From NCBI GenBank assembly GCA_023212645.1, contig JALBYC010000004.1, positions 434,001 through 498,000 on the forward strand: a stretch of DNA of 64,000 bases. Direction: 5' to 3'. A program made the position numbers and the translations under genes. This stretch comes from Farysia itapuensis. Its lineage: Eukaryota > Basidiomycota > Ustilaginomycetes > Ustilaginales > Ustilaginaceae. Below the pieces are notes generated by a model. That model saw only the letters and a list, made by a program, of their open reading frames with translations, was not told the DNA's origin and ran no database searches. Shown one piece after another: positions 9,918-19,664 of this stretch. The stretch's first letter is position 1. Each line of letters begins with the position of its first letter.

Positions 9918-10621
9918 AATTCTCCACACTCTGCTGCGATATATTAAACGGTCATTACTGGTCTGTAGAGTGATGCTCACTAGTGTGTGTTGGTGAGAGG
10001 AGGGGTGTTACCCGTCATAGTGTGACCGCATCTGGCGATAAGCAATAGGCCAGATGTGGTGTCTGTGCGGGGTCCGACCCTTACTCCTCCCATGTCCGCC
10101 GCCCTTCCCTTCCCGCACCGAAATGCAAGAAGAAAAGATGGAGACGGACAAGGGACTCGCTCGGATCAGTGCATCAGTCTGCCCGCTACTAAAAATTGAT
10201 GGCAACCACATTGATAGGTTGTCAACAGAGTGTTAAGCGGGGGGGAAAGTTAGGTAGTCGAGGCTTGATAGACTGGATGAGGACAGCAACGAAGCGAGTT
10301 AGAGCAAGGTCACGATGATTCGGAAGCGCGTCAGTGCGCAGACACAGTCGGGCAGGGTTGAAAAGCTGTCATGTCAGAAGCAGACGCAATGGTAGTGAAG
10401 GTGAGAAGGAAAAAGAGAAATTTGAGAAGAAGCGCTTCTTGACTACTTCAGATTTGGATTTTCTTGAACCGAGAACAATTGCTCGCCATCTTCGAACGAG
10501 CTCGCTGGCGCTGATTGGGTCAAGCTATCAAGTGGGTATCAAGACGAGCCGGACACGCGGAATCAATGGCAAGCGACCCGTTTGCGAACGCTTGGACAAC
10601 ATCAAAAAGAAGCAAAAGAAG
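9918..10621. other. Intergenic region downstream of HRQ1
   Basis: No convincing protein gene. It holds an 11-bp inverted repeat near the HRQ1 3' end (10026-10059) and A-rich sequence just before the 5S gene, which is the T-rich pol III terminator on the opposite strand. A 137-codon open frame (10334-10747) runs through the 5S gene and is not credible. Confidence 0.6.
10029..10056. repeat. Short inverted repeat 3' of HRQ1
   Basis: CATCTGGC (10029-10036) and GCCAGATG (10049-10056) are perfect inverted copies around a 12-base spacer. The arms extend to 11 bp with one mismatch. It begins about 110 bp after the HRQ1 stop codon and could fold as a 3'UTR hairpin, or be chance. Confidence 0.5.
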
Positions 10622-10739
10622 AACTGCCACAAAGCGGATTCCCGCGTGGTCCCCCACCGCAGTACTGACGCTTCGGTGCCGTGGTTAACTTCGCAGATCG
10701 GACGGGATGCGGTGCTTTCACGGCCCTGTGGTGGCAGAT
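10622..10739 (-). rRNA. 5S ribosomal RNA
   Basis: On the minus strand this 118-nt segment reads as a complete 5S rRNA. It contains GAAAGCACCGCATCCCGTCC and GATCTGCGAAGTTAACC, which are the helix II/loop B-C region, and GGTGGGGGACCACGCGGGAA, the conserved loop D/E region. The ends pair (CTGCCAC with GTGGCAG) as helix I. The internal box A / IE / box C promoter of pol III lies within it. A T-rich terminator (CTTCTTTTGCTTCTTTTT) follows the 3' end on the same strand. The copy at 38045-38162 is identical over all 118 bases. Confidence 0.95.
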
Positions 10740-11075
10740 ACCAGTGATATTGTTCAGCCAAATATAAACGGGAGAATGCTGCCTTTGCCAGTATGACCCG
10801 AGCATCGTACACCACAACCACTTTCTGTTCTAAATGGGCCTAGTCCCTCATGGGGGGCCATTGTAGCCTGAATTCTTGGCGGAGTCTGCGAAGTCTACGT
10901 CAAATGACTAGACAATTGATTCCGTGGTCACAGGCTCCCTTGTGACCTTAGCTCTCTATCTCTGTGTTCTCATATATGTATAGGTTATATATTGCGCTAT
11001 TCTTCCTGTTCCCAGAAATCTTAACGACTTCTCTTCTACCCTTCACCGTGTGCCTACATAACAACACTTCCAACC
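10740..11075. other. Intergenic region between 5S gene and methyltransferase
   Basis: No ORF of interest. An AT-rich stretch with 'tatatgtataggttatata' lies at about 10972-10991, some 85-105 bp before the methyltransferase ATG, and may act as a promoter element. Confidence 0.4.
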
Positions 11076-11988
11076 ATGACAGAGGCAGCGTTCCATAGGT
11101 CAGACGATGCCCAGGTGTACAGAAAAAACGCTTCGTTCGTCTATTCGGATGCCTATGCAGCACCAGTGCTTGCACTGCTCGATCCGCAACCCGGGGATCA
11201 TATCCTCGATCTGGGGTGCGGTAAGTGACATGCTGTTACAATGTTTCGGCTCAAGGCTCTTGCATATCTCTTACTCGTGCTATCTACCAACAGGTTCTGG
11301 AGAGCTGACACTGCAGCTTGCACGTGCTGTAGGCCCCAATGGTAGAGTGCTGGGCATCGATGCTAGTCCAGACATGATCGCCAAGGCTAAGACACTCTCG
11401 CAGCTGTCTGACAAGTCAGTCAGCGATCTTGCCCGGCTCGATCTTCTGGTCATTGACGGACATGAAGATGTTCCGGTGGGACAACAGGGCAAGTTTAGGA
11501 AAGTTTTCAGCAACGCGGCGCTTCATTGGATGAAGACAGACCCGGGCAAAGTCCTGTTCAACGTTCATACAGCTCTAGCGCCGGGCGGTAGGTTTGCGGC
11601 TGAGATGGGAGGTTTTATGAATTGTGTCGGCATTCGTGGACAGCTTCATGCTTCGCTAAGAGCGCGTGGCTTTGATCCAGAGCCACTCGATCCGTGGTAC
11701 TTCCCCACACCCGCGCAGTACACCTCTCTCCTACAGAAGCAAGGCTTTACAGTGAAAAGCTGCGAGCTGGTCCCCCGCCCTACTCCTCTGCCGACTCACA
11801 GCGGCCTCAAAGGCTGGCTAAGCACGTTTGCAGGCCCATTCATTAACGCTCTCCCCGATGAAAAGTCGCGGCAAGAGGTGGTGCAAGAGGTCGAGGACGT
11901 TCTGCGACCCGACTGCTACGACGCGGATCAAGACCAGTGGACCGTCATGTACGTGCGCCTTCGCGTTCTGGCTTTTCGTGCGCCATGA
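11076..11988 (+). CDS. Class I SAM-dependent methyltransferase
   Basis: Two exons, 11076-11220 and 11294-11988 (73-nt intron), give 279 residues. Splicing restores motif I, ILDLGCGSGELT, the SAM-binding glycine loop; the intron falls inside it. Later motifs are GRVLGIDASPDMI (acidic loop binding the ribose), VFSNAALHWM and LAPGGRFAAEMGG. This arrangement resembles trans-aconitate methyltransferase/BioC-type small-molecule methyltransferases. The substrate cannot be told from sequence. It lies about 230 bp upstream of a PLP decarboxylase in the same orientation, which might mean a shared pathway. Unspliced translation would start at an internal Met and lose the motif. Confidence 0.85.
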
Positions 11989-12217
11989 GTTCTTAAGATC
12001 GACTCAATACTTGATTGATGCAATATATTGCGGAATGTTCGCAGACATGTGAGGGGCTGGAGTGTGATGTAGGGTACTTGGACGGGATGTCAGGCAAAGT
12101 AATTTTACGAGATTTGTAGGTTTTAATAGCCGAAGCTCAGGAAAGGCTTCTTCTTAACTTACTCGCATCTACTTGTATCTACCTCGAAGCTCTCGGTGGC
12201 GAATACACACACACAGC

Positions 12218-13792
12218 ATGACAGCAAACGGGCATAGCTCAAGCAAACATTCCAACGGCAATGGTTTCATAGCGGCTACATCGCCACTGCAGCGAGAAGC
12301 AGCCTCTGTGGAGTCATCTCGGGTACTTCCTCGAGCGTTGGCACTGATCCAGTCTTTCATCGAATCGGGAGAGGACTCCTCAAGCTATGTCTCACCATGG
12401 GGAAGCATTCCCGAGCTTCGCCAAGCTATCTCACTAGACCTGCCCGAGTCTCCAGAATCTGATTCGGACGAGGACCTGCTAGCAGCTGTGAAACTTGTAC
12501 TCGACAATTCGGTGAACCCTTGGACCGGCCGCTTTTTGGACAAGCTGTACGCGGCTCCCACACCTACCGGCATTGCAGCTGACATGGTTCTAAGTGCTGT
12601 CAACGCAAACGCTCACGTCATGTCTGCCAGCCCGATGCTCAGTCTGGCAGAGGAGAAGTGTGTAGAGGGCCTGTGTGAGCTGTTCGGGTTCACCCAAGTC
12701 AAGCCTGATGGTTTGACCATGCCAGGCGGGTCTTCAGCAAACACGTTAGCCGTGCAGACTGCGCTTGCAAACATCTTCCCGCCCTTTCGCACTGATGGTC
12801 TGATTGGTGTCACATCTTCACTAGCGTCGTCAGGTCGTCCAACAAGACCGCTACTGTTCACTTCTTCGCAGTGCCACTACTCGTTGGATAAAGCTGCCAT
12901 CTCTGCCGGTCTTGGGCTTGCCTCTATAGTCAAAGTGGCATGCGATGACACTGGCCGGATGTCTCCCTCCGCTCTGGAAACAGCGCTTCAGGACGCTGCT
13001 AAGAACAACGTAGGGACACCTTTCTTTGTCAATGCCACGTCTGGGACGACCGTGTTAGGCTCCTTTGATCCTCTGACCGAATTGTCAGAGACCGCTCGCA
13101 GGCACAATTGCTGGCTTCACATTGATGCTTCGTGGGGTGGCCCAGTCATCTTCAGCTCCAAGTATCGATCGCTTATGGCGGGCAGCGGGAAAGCCGATTC
13201 CATCACCATCAACCCGCACAAGCTGCTAAACGTACCCCTGCAATGTTCCTTTTTGCTTGTCCGAGATGCCAAGACACTTTCTGCCAACAGTCTGGACGCT
13301 GGATATCTGTTCCATTCCAAGGACAGCCGAGAGAATGCTGCCATGAAGACGATGGGGTGCGGCAGAAGAGGCGATGCCCTCAAGTTCTGGCTCTACTGGG
13401 TCAAGTACGGCCGTCGGGGTTTCGGCGAGCATGTCGACGTAGGCTTCCAGCTCGCCAATGAACTGGTGACTTACATCAAGAACAGGCCGGGCTTGGAGCT
13501 CGGACCATTGGCAGAGCCGCTCTTCCTCCAAATCTGCTTCCGTCCGGTCTCCTTACAAGAAAGCATACAGAGCAGCGCTTCTGTCAAGACAAAATCAGCA
13601 GGGACACAGTTCGTCTATGAGCAGCTCAAACAGCGACGGATGTTTGCGGTAGATTTTGCGCCTCTGCCTAACGACATTGGTGACTATATTCGTTTGGTCG
13701 TACACCCACGCACAAAGCCACAAGATCTCCGCGTCCTCGTCGATCAGGTCGCTGATATTGGTCAAGAGTTCTGGAGCCAGCAGACACAATAG
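12218..13792 (+). CDS. Group II pyridoxal-phosphate-dependent decarboxylase
   Basis: Single exon, 524 residues from the first ATG. The fold-type I PLP signature is present: HIDASWGG with Asp303 contacting the pyridine nitrogen, and SITINPHKLLNVP with Lys335 as the Schiff-base lysine. Upstream, TMPGGSSANTLAVQ and an HYS motif (CHYSLDKAAISAG, with the stacking His) match glutamate / cysteine-sulfinate / aromatic amino-acid decarboxylases. The shape (about 520 residues, SPMLSLAEEKCVEGLCELFG) is closest to the GAD/CSAD group, but substrate cannot be assigned. The upstream methyltransferase in the same orientation could modify the amine product; this is only inference. Confidence 0.87.
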   Translation: MTANGHSSSKHSNGNGFIAATSPLQREAASVESSRVLPRALALIQSFIESGEDSSSYVSPWGSIPELRQAISLDLPESPESDSDEDLLAAVKLVLDNSVNPWTGRFLDKLYAAPTPTGIAADMVLSAVNANAHVMSASPMLSLAEEKCVEGLCELFGFTQVKPDGLTMPGGSSANTLAVQTALANIFPPFRTDGLIGVTSSLASSGRPTRPLLFTSSQCHYSLDKAAISAGLGLASIVKVACDDTGRMSPSALETALQDAAKNNVGTPFFVNATSGTTVLGSFDPLTELSETARRHNCWLHIDASWGGPVIFSSKYRSLMAGSGKADSITINPHKLLNVPLQCSFLLVRDAKTLSANSLDAGYLFHSKDSRENAAMKTMGCGRRGDALKFWLYWVKYGRRGFGEHVDVGFQLANELVTYIKNRPGLELGPLAEPLFLQICFRPVSLQESIQSSASVKTKSAGTQFVYEQLKQRRMFAVDFAPLPNDIGDYIRLVVHPRTKPQDLRVLVDQVADIGQEFWSQQTQ

Positions 13793-13982
13793 ATGACTCG
13801 CAGAATACCATAGACAGTGTAGTATAGACAACCAGCCTTGCATAGCAGAACCATTTATTTGCAACAGTGAAAGGCTGCAATTTCCTTTGGCCTGGAAAAA
13901 TTGAATTCCTCCACCATCCGACGAAAATTGAGATTACAGAATTCGGCAACGTGCATCTTCTGTATCCTATACTCGCATCAGA

Positions 13983-15464
13983 ATGTATCGCAGTACGAGG
14001 TCGACAAAGCAGTCATCCAAGCTCAAAATCCTGCCAGAGGAGCCAGAGGACAGCTCTACTGGCGGTGCTAGCGGAGGAGGTACTCCGGTGATTGCCTCTT
14101 CACCGCTGGTGGGCGCAGACTCTGCCATCCCGAGACGCAATACACACACGAACCGAGGGCAAGACTACACTGCTCTTCCTGCTCCAAATAGCCTCAATGT
14201 TGCTGATGATGACGACAGCTCGTCTGACGATGGAGATGGAGGGGAGGACGAAGAAGCGGTCGAAGTCTACAAACAACTCGACCAAATTCCAGAGGGAACC
14301 ATGAGACGTGATGCACGAAGGTTGACCAAACGTTCGCGAGCCAATCTACCCCGAGTAACAGCCTATTCGACTGCCACGTCGTACCGCATGCGAGAGCTCA
14401 CAAAGTGGCTCAACGCTCGCCGATCAAGTCATTCTACGAATGTACTCACTTTCGACGAATGCCTCTATACCACTTACACTTACAAGCACGTCGACGAAGC
14501 ACGCGGCCTTGTATCGACCATGCCGAACGGTAAGCATCCGTTATCTTCCCGTTCATATCAGCAGAAGGACAGCAAGAAGGCAAATGATAGCAAAACTGGC
14601 GATTTGCTTGGCATACCCGAGCTGCAGAACACCGCAGATGCCGACGCTTCCGGTGGGGCAGAAGCAACAACTGCAGCCAAGCGAAAGCGAAGCCGCTTCT
14701 CTGTGGAAGATATTGTGCCCGAGCTCTTCATCATGGAGTATGGCACCATTGTGATTTGGGGCATGACGCACACGGAAGAGAAGCGTCTCCTGCGCGAATT
14801 GCGCCGATTCGAGGTGGAGCGTCTAGCCACTGAGGATGTCGAAAGTGAAGATCTGCATTGGTACTTGGCCGACTACTCGCGCATCTACAACGATGTGATC
14901 ACCCTGCGCCGTGGAAGCAGCTATATGACCAAGCTAAGTCTGTCACATGCTCTGGCACAAAGCACGAAAATCTCTTTCTTTGAAGGCATCATCGACAACA
15001 CCATTGAGAGCACCAAAGATATACCCCAGAGCATTGCGGAAAGCGGAAAGATTGGCATGCCTCCGGCGGACATTATGAAGCAGATCGGCCACCTGTTTAT
15101 TCTGCGAATGAATATCCACCTTGTTGGCTCCATCGTCGACTCTCCCGAAATCTTTTGGCGCCAACCGGATCTTGAACCGCTCTATTCGGCCGCACGCTCG
15201 TACCTCGAGATTCCGCAGCGCATCGATCTACTCAATACACGAGTCGAGGTTCTCCAAGATATGCTACAGCTGCTCAAAGATCAAGTCACGTCGAGTCACT
15301 CCGAGTATCTTGAAATTGTCGTCATTCTTCTCATCATGCTAGAGTAAGTTATGAATGCCGTTCGCCACGAGTATCGGTACTAATTGTTTTCTCTCATTCT
15401 CTTTTTATGTACCAGGATTGTCCTTGGTGTTGCCACTATGCTCGTCGACCTGTACTTTGGCTAG
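13983..15464 (+). CDS. DUF155 (Rmd1/Rmd8-like) membrane-anchored protein
   Basis: Exon 1 is 13983-15343 and exon 2 is 15416-15464, with a 72-nt intron that includes a GGTACTAAT branch site; 469 residues. The N-terminal third is disordered and acidic. The core has the DUF155 features ELFIMEYGTIVIWGMT and LTKLSLSHALAQSTKISFFE, followed by a coiled-coil-like segment. The 49-nt last exon completes a C-terminal transmembrane helix (EIVVILLIMLEIVLGVATML) and ends VDLYFG, the usual end of Rmd1/RMND1-type proteins. Relatives act in mitochondrial translation support (RMND1) or sporulation (yeast Rmd proteins). The role here is unknown. Confidence 0.85.
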
Positions 15465-15564
15465 GTTACGCCAAAAATGTCATGGAAGCAAGATGCGTGC
15501 GATATGCGAAACATGTAATCGTGCTATTACAACCTAATGTGACAATGCCTTCCAGGCATGCGGT

Positions 15565-16641
15565 TCAGATTCGGAACCGTTTGAGCTTAAAGATCCAGAA
15601 CAAGACACCAGTGAGTAGGCCGCCAACATGTCCGGCCGTGTCTTCTCGTTGGTGAGGCGTCCAGGCGGACCTATAGACGTCGTAAGCAAAGACGCCGCTG
15701 ATCACGAGCCAAGCTGGCGCAGGCAGAACGAAGAAGATGAGGAAAGTGGCTGTGGGATGAACGCAAGCAAATGTGGCCAGTAGTGCGTACACAGAACCAC
15801 TCGCCCCAATCGAGCTGGCCATGAGGAGCTGTTCTGGCGGGAGATTATACCACTTTGAAAGTAAGGAGAAGCAGTGCGTTGTCAAACATGCGCCGAAATA
15901 GAGTCCGGAAAACCACGTTGGTCCCAGAAGCGCAAGTAAAGGAGGCGCTACAGAAAGAAACCCAATCATGTTGAAGAGCAGATGCGGCAACTCCTCGTGC
16001 GAGAAGCAGCAAGTAAAGACGGTCCACCAGCGTTGCCTTTTCAAGTTGTAGAGACAGAATGTAAAGTTAGACATCATGAAGTTGTAGTACCATGGGTCTT
16101 TGTATGTTCGGAGCCGGTATGCAGCGTACTTCCAAGCCAAGAAGACGGACAGATTGGCAAGCAGCACGACTGCCACAATAAAGCTTATCTGATATTTTTG
16201 CCACCATGTACGTGCCCGGACACGTAGCGGACGAATTTGAAGTGAGCTCGCTCGAACGTTGTCTGACCGCGACGAACGCCGCGACAGACTTGGTCCCTGC
16301 CTGGCTTGCAGGACTTCTCCGCCGAGTCGTGTGACCAATGCCGCCACAGTTCCTATCGACCTTGCATTGAATGTGTAGCCATTATGTTGACGAAGAAGCC
16401 TGTTTATGACCGGACCGCCTGATACAGGACCAAGTAGCGACGCAAATCGGGCTATACTGCTTGTTCTCCATGATTCTGGGCACCACTTCTGGCTTGTGGC
16501 AGCAGTACTGAGCTGTGTGCGACAGGCCGGCGTCCAGATTGTATTAGATGAGGGGATTCCGAGAGTCTGGGAGCCCCTCAGCAGTTGTCCACCTCCACTA
16601 CACGCACGAGCGCCCAGCAGTTGCCGGACAACCACGCTCAT
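15565..16641 (-). CDS. PCP1: Mitochondrial rhomboid intramembrane protease (Pcp1/PARL-like)
   Basis: Single exon, 358 residues. The N-terminal ~145 residues are Arg/Ser-rich with almost no acidic residues, as expected for a mitochondrial targeting region. Seven hydrophobic segments follow. The catalytic dyad is visible: Ser281 in SIGASGSVYA and His338 in EDTAGHVGGLLTG. A conserved HLLFNMIGF segment stabilises the rhomboid fold. The yeast relative cleaves Mgm1 and Ccp1 in the inner membrane, which is the likely role here. It is divergent from the phosducin-like gene with 193 bp between start codons, and converges on the DUF155 gene. Confidence 0.92.
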   Translation of the reverse strand: MSVVVRQLLGARACSGGGQLLRGSQTLGIPSSNTIWTPACRTQLSTAATSQKWCPESWRTSSIARFASLLGPVSGGPVINRLLRQHNGYTFNARSIGTVAALVTRLGGEVLQARQGPSLSRRSSRSDNVRASSLQIRPLRVRARTWWQKYQISFIVAVVLLANLSVFLAWKYAAYRLRTYKDPWYYNFMMSNFTFCLYNLKRQRWWTVFTCCFSHEELPHLLFNMIGFLSVAPPLLALLGPTWFSGLYFGACLTTHCFSLLSKWYNLPPEQLLMASSIGASGSVYALLATFACVHPTATFLIFFVLPAPAWLVISGVFAYDVYRSAWTPHQREDTAGHVGGLLTGVLFWIFKLKRFRI

Positions 16642-16834
16642 GTATGGTGGAACACCTCCAGAAAGCTAATGGCCTGTCATTTGCATGTCCCCAGGTTCGG
16701 GGTGGAGGCAACTCAGGGAAATCGGGATGGCGGCAGACATCGGGAGCAGATGCACCCGATTCGCGGCCAACAGGAAGTCGGAATTTGTGTTTGCGGTTAT
16801 AGCTTCTTCCTCGCAGTAGTAACGCTCCTGCAAC

Positions 16835-17729
16835 ATGAGCGAGACAGACGCGCAGGCTTCTACTTCGACGGCAGCAGCATCAAACTCATACGATGGTGCG
16901 CAGACAGCGAGCTACCACGGCGCTGAAGCATCCAGACTCTCAACCTTCAATCAGGGCGATGACGATGACGATGATGAGAGGTTGTTCGCGGAACTCGACG
17001 AAGAGCTCGACCTGATGGAGGATGAGTCTAATTACGATGGCTTCGCGAAGACCGCAAACGGTAGCAGCGATACAGTAGCTGGCTTCGACATGGCCGAATT
17101 TAGAGAGCGTAGAATGCAAGAGATCCGTCAAGAGTAAGTGCTGCTGTGTCAAGGAGGTTTGCCCACGTTCCATACTGATAGACACCCTGCACAGAATTGC
17201 GTCCAGGACAGCTGACGCCGAAGGTAATAACCAGCACCAGCAAATATCCACAGCATCTATGAAGGGGTCTCTCACGGACATTAGCAACGAAAAGGATCTC
17301 ATACAGTTCTCTTCGGCAGAGAGTCGCGTGGCCATTCACTTCTACCACCCCAAGTTTCAACGATGTGCACTTCTGGACCGGCACTTGGCCGTTTTGGCGC
17401 GCCTGCATCCGACAACCCTGTTCGTCAAGACAAACGTGCTGACTGCTCCATTCTTGGTGCAGAAGCTCAAGATCACTGTGCTGCCATGTCTAGTCACGTT
17501 CCGTGACGGGTTAAGCAAAGACAAGATCGTTGGCTTTGAAGAGCTCGGCAATTCCGATAAATTCAGCACAGGGGCCCTGGAGTGGAGACTGGGTCAAAGT
17601 GGCATCATCGACCCTCGCGAGAACCGCAAGCCAATTCTCGGTTTCAACGATAGCGTCAACGACAATGTGGGGAGGGACGTCGTTGGTCGAAGACAAGAAC
17701 AAAGCGACGACTTTTGGGACGATGAATAG
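16835..17729 (+). CDS. PLP1: Phosducin-like thioredoxin-fold protein (Plp1/TXNDC9)
   Basis: Exons 16835-17133 and 17195-17729 (61-nt intron) give 277 residues. The N-terminus is acidic with a helix (FDMAEFRERRMQEIRQE) typical of phosducin-like proteins. The thioredoxin-like domain has the TXNDC9 pattern: VAIHFYHPKFQRCALLDRHL, FVKTNVLTAPFLVQKLKITV, LPCLVTFRDG and VGFEELGNSDKF. It lacks a CxxC redox site, as expected for this family. Plp1/TXNDC9 binds the CCT chaperonin and helps fold tubulin and actin. The C-terminus ends in DDFWDDE. Confidence 0.92.
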
Positions 17730-17823
17730 GTCTGCTGTTGTCCTCGCGGAGCAGCGTCTTGGATATAGTAGAGAAGCTGTTTGTTGATCGTTGCGTTGCG
17801 CCAAAGTATGTGTACAATGGAAT

Positions 17824-18207
17824 CTACATGGTCTTGACCTCGCTGTCAGGCTCGACGTACTCACTGAAAGACCAGAATAATCACCTCTACAAATTAGCGC
17901 TGCCCATCACATGGCTGGAGGTTTTGCGACTTACATATGTTCGTGCTTCCCGCCGACAGAGGCAGTGGTAAGCTCGTTGGCGTATGACTGAGGCATGCTT
18001 GCCGCGAACCCTTTCATGATGGGAGAGTCAAACGTCTGCTTGATAGTGCCTCCTGCCTGTTGCACTTTGGTCTTATGGTCGTCAATGGCGCTTTGCGGTG
18101 TGCCGTCCTTGAAGATGCTACGTTGATGAGAGGACTTGTCAGAGATTGTATGCTGGTGGAACATTGTGAGACCTAACTTACACCATGTAAGGCTTTGAGT
18201 CACTCAT
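17824..18207 (-). CDS. PBI2: Small I9-type proteinase inhibitor (Pbi2-like)
   Basis: Three exons on the minus strand: 18182-18207 (26 nt), 17935-18117 and 17824-17863 (40 nt), with introns of 64 and 71 nt. The spliced protein is 82 residues. It begins MSDSKPYMVIFKDGTP and continues through KGFAASMPQ to IEYVEPDSEVKTM. This is the inhibitor I9 / subtilisin propeptide fold; yeast Pbi2 (75 residues) inhibits vacuolar proteinase B and helps vacuole fusion. The C-terminal exon supplies the last strand and tail, which in Pbi2 forms the inhibitory end. The reading frame remains open for about 45 codons upstream of the ATG and would encode a very Arg-rich, acid-free extension. Confidence 0.88.
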
Positions 18208-18561
18208 ACCGTGGATGCGTCTGTAGGTCAAGACACGGAAAGAGCGTGTTCTCGTGGCAAGTCTCCGCAGATTGTTGCGAAAGTGGCGAACGGAAGTGGT
18301 GTGGTTGAAGGACAAGGGCCTGTTCGCTAACCGCGTTAATGGCGATTAAGCTAAATCACGGGGTCGTTCCATTCCCCAATTTTAGAGCCCTTAACCGTGC
18401 GCGCCAAACGTCAATTCGACGCGCTTGCCACTCACAAACGTCCACATTCCACCACACACGCACTACAAGGACAGCCGTGTACAGCACCAAAGCAGTTACA
18501 GCATAAGACCGACACAGCTACTATCTACCACACTCGCTGGTACGGCCACCCCACCCCACAG
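18208..18561. other. Region between the I9 inhibitor and Myb/SANT gene
   Basis: On the minus strand, 18208-18345 is an open extension of the inhibitor frame without an ATG. GGGCCTGTTCGCTAA at 18316-18330 resembles Harbinger-type terminal inverted repeats, which often begin GGGCCTGTT, but I found no matching partner at the other side of the element. The + strand frame of the Myb/SANT gene is open from 18397 but has no ATG before 18562. Confidence 0.35.
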
Positions 18562-19545
18562 ATGGAAACACACACGCCTGAACAGGACCAATCAAGGTCC
18601 AGGAGACTGAAGTGGACTGCGACTATGGAGTCTCTACTTGTGACACTGATTGGTGAGCAGAAGACTTTGGGTCGCTACTCCAACAACGGCTTTAAGAAAC
18701 AAATTTGGCAGACAATCAACAGCAGTATGAAACAGAAATTCTCAAACCCCTTACTCACCCCAGCATCCCTCAAAACCAAGTGGACAAATCTACGCAAGGA
18801 TGCAGAAGCAGTTTTGAATATGCACCGGCAGACTGGATTCGGCATGAACCCGGAGACTGGGCTGCCAGATGTAGACGACGATGCCTGGAACGCCTACATT
18901 CAGAAACATCCACGCGTCAAGAAGTATCGACATGAACCTTTCCTACTCTTTAGGCCTGTGTTGGCTATCGCTTGCAACTCGAGCGCCTCAGGCAGTGGCG
19001 CGTTTTTGCCAGGTACACGGAGTGTCGTTGTACGGCCCATGACGTCCTCGGAGGAGTCAGACGAACCGGTGGAATCTCATGGTCAGTTTTACGCATGGGA
19101 GGCCGAAGATTCTTCAGCTACGAACGAAGACGAGGCTACAGTGATCGCGGTTCGAGCGTGGGGCAGTCGTGGATCTGATGCTCGTCTCAGTTCTCGGTCT
19201 CCTTCAGGATCAGTGCCTACCGCAGGCAGGTTTACGAGAAAGCGCATGAAGATGGGGCAGGACGGGTACATGCAGAAAGGCATCACCGAGCTAAAACAAT
19301 TGCTGCAGACCACACCGAAGAGGCGCAAGTCTGGCTCAGAGATTGCTGTAGCATGCGCACGTTGTAGAATTCAAGACATATTTGGCGACGACGACGACCG
19401 CACAGCAGCATGCTTAGTTGCACTAGCGCTTGCTCACTATGCCGATGCGTACAACGCTTTGGGAGACAACTTCGAGCTCAAGGACATCATGCTGCGTGGA
19501 CTCGCTGAGACTTTTCTCAAAAAGCCCATCATGGATGCTTCATGA
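18562..19545 (+). CDS. Myb/SANT-like DNA-binding protein of a PIF/Harbinger element
   Basis: Single exon, 327 residues from the first ATG. Residues about 15-130 match the Myb/SANT-like domain found in Harbinger-associated proteins: LKWTATMESLLVTLI, NNGFKKQIWQTINSSM, SLKTKWTNLRKDAEAV, GFGMNPETGLPDVDDDAW and HPRVKKYRHEPF. The rest is Ser/Arg-rich with a basic patch (GRFTRKRMKMGQDG) and a helical C-terminus. In PIF/Harbinger transposons this type of protein binds the termini and imports the transposase. The adjacent C-terminal transposase relic on the opposite strand supports that origin. The ORF is intact, so it is either recently stranded or retained by the host. Confidence 0.75.
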   Translation: METHTPEQDQSRSRRLKWTATMESLLVTLIGEQKTLGRYSNNGFKKQIWQTINSSMKQKFSNPLLTPASLKTKWTNLRKDAEAVLNMHRQTGFGMNPETGLPDVDDDAWNAYIQKHPRVKKYRHEPFLLFRPVLAIACNSSASGSGAFLPGTRSVVVRPMTSSEESDEPVESHGQFYAWEAEDSSATNEDEATVIAVRAWGSRGSDARLSSRSPSGSVPTAGRFTRKRMKMGQDGYMQKGITELKQLLQTTPKRRKSGSEIAVACARCRIQDIFGDDDDRTAACLVALALAHYADAYNALGDNFELKDIMLRGLAETFLKKPIMDAS

Positions 19546-19664
19546 TCGAGGAATTAGTCGTAGCACACATGCACTTGTTGTAGATCACTTGTTGGACATA
19601 TCTTCTCTTCTTTGCATAGGTTGCCTCTTGTCTCCTACTCTGCCGTTTCCAATGTAGTTCTGGC

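Noticed and set aside
10334..10747. 137-codon open frame (+), and the frames at 37856-38191 (+) and 10528-10821/37899-38174 (-)
   Set aside because: They run through the 5S rRNA genes; their similarity to each other comes from the rRNA, not from a protein family.
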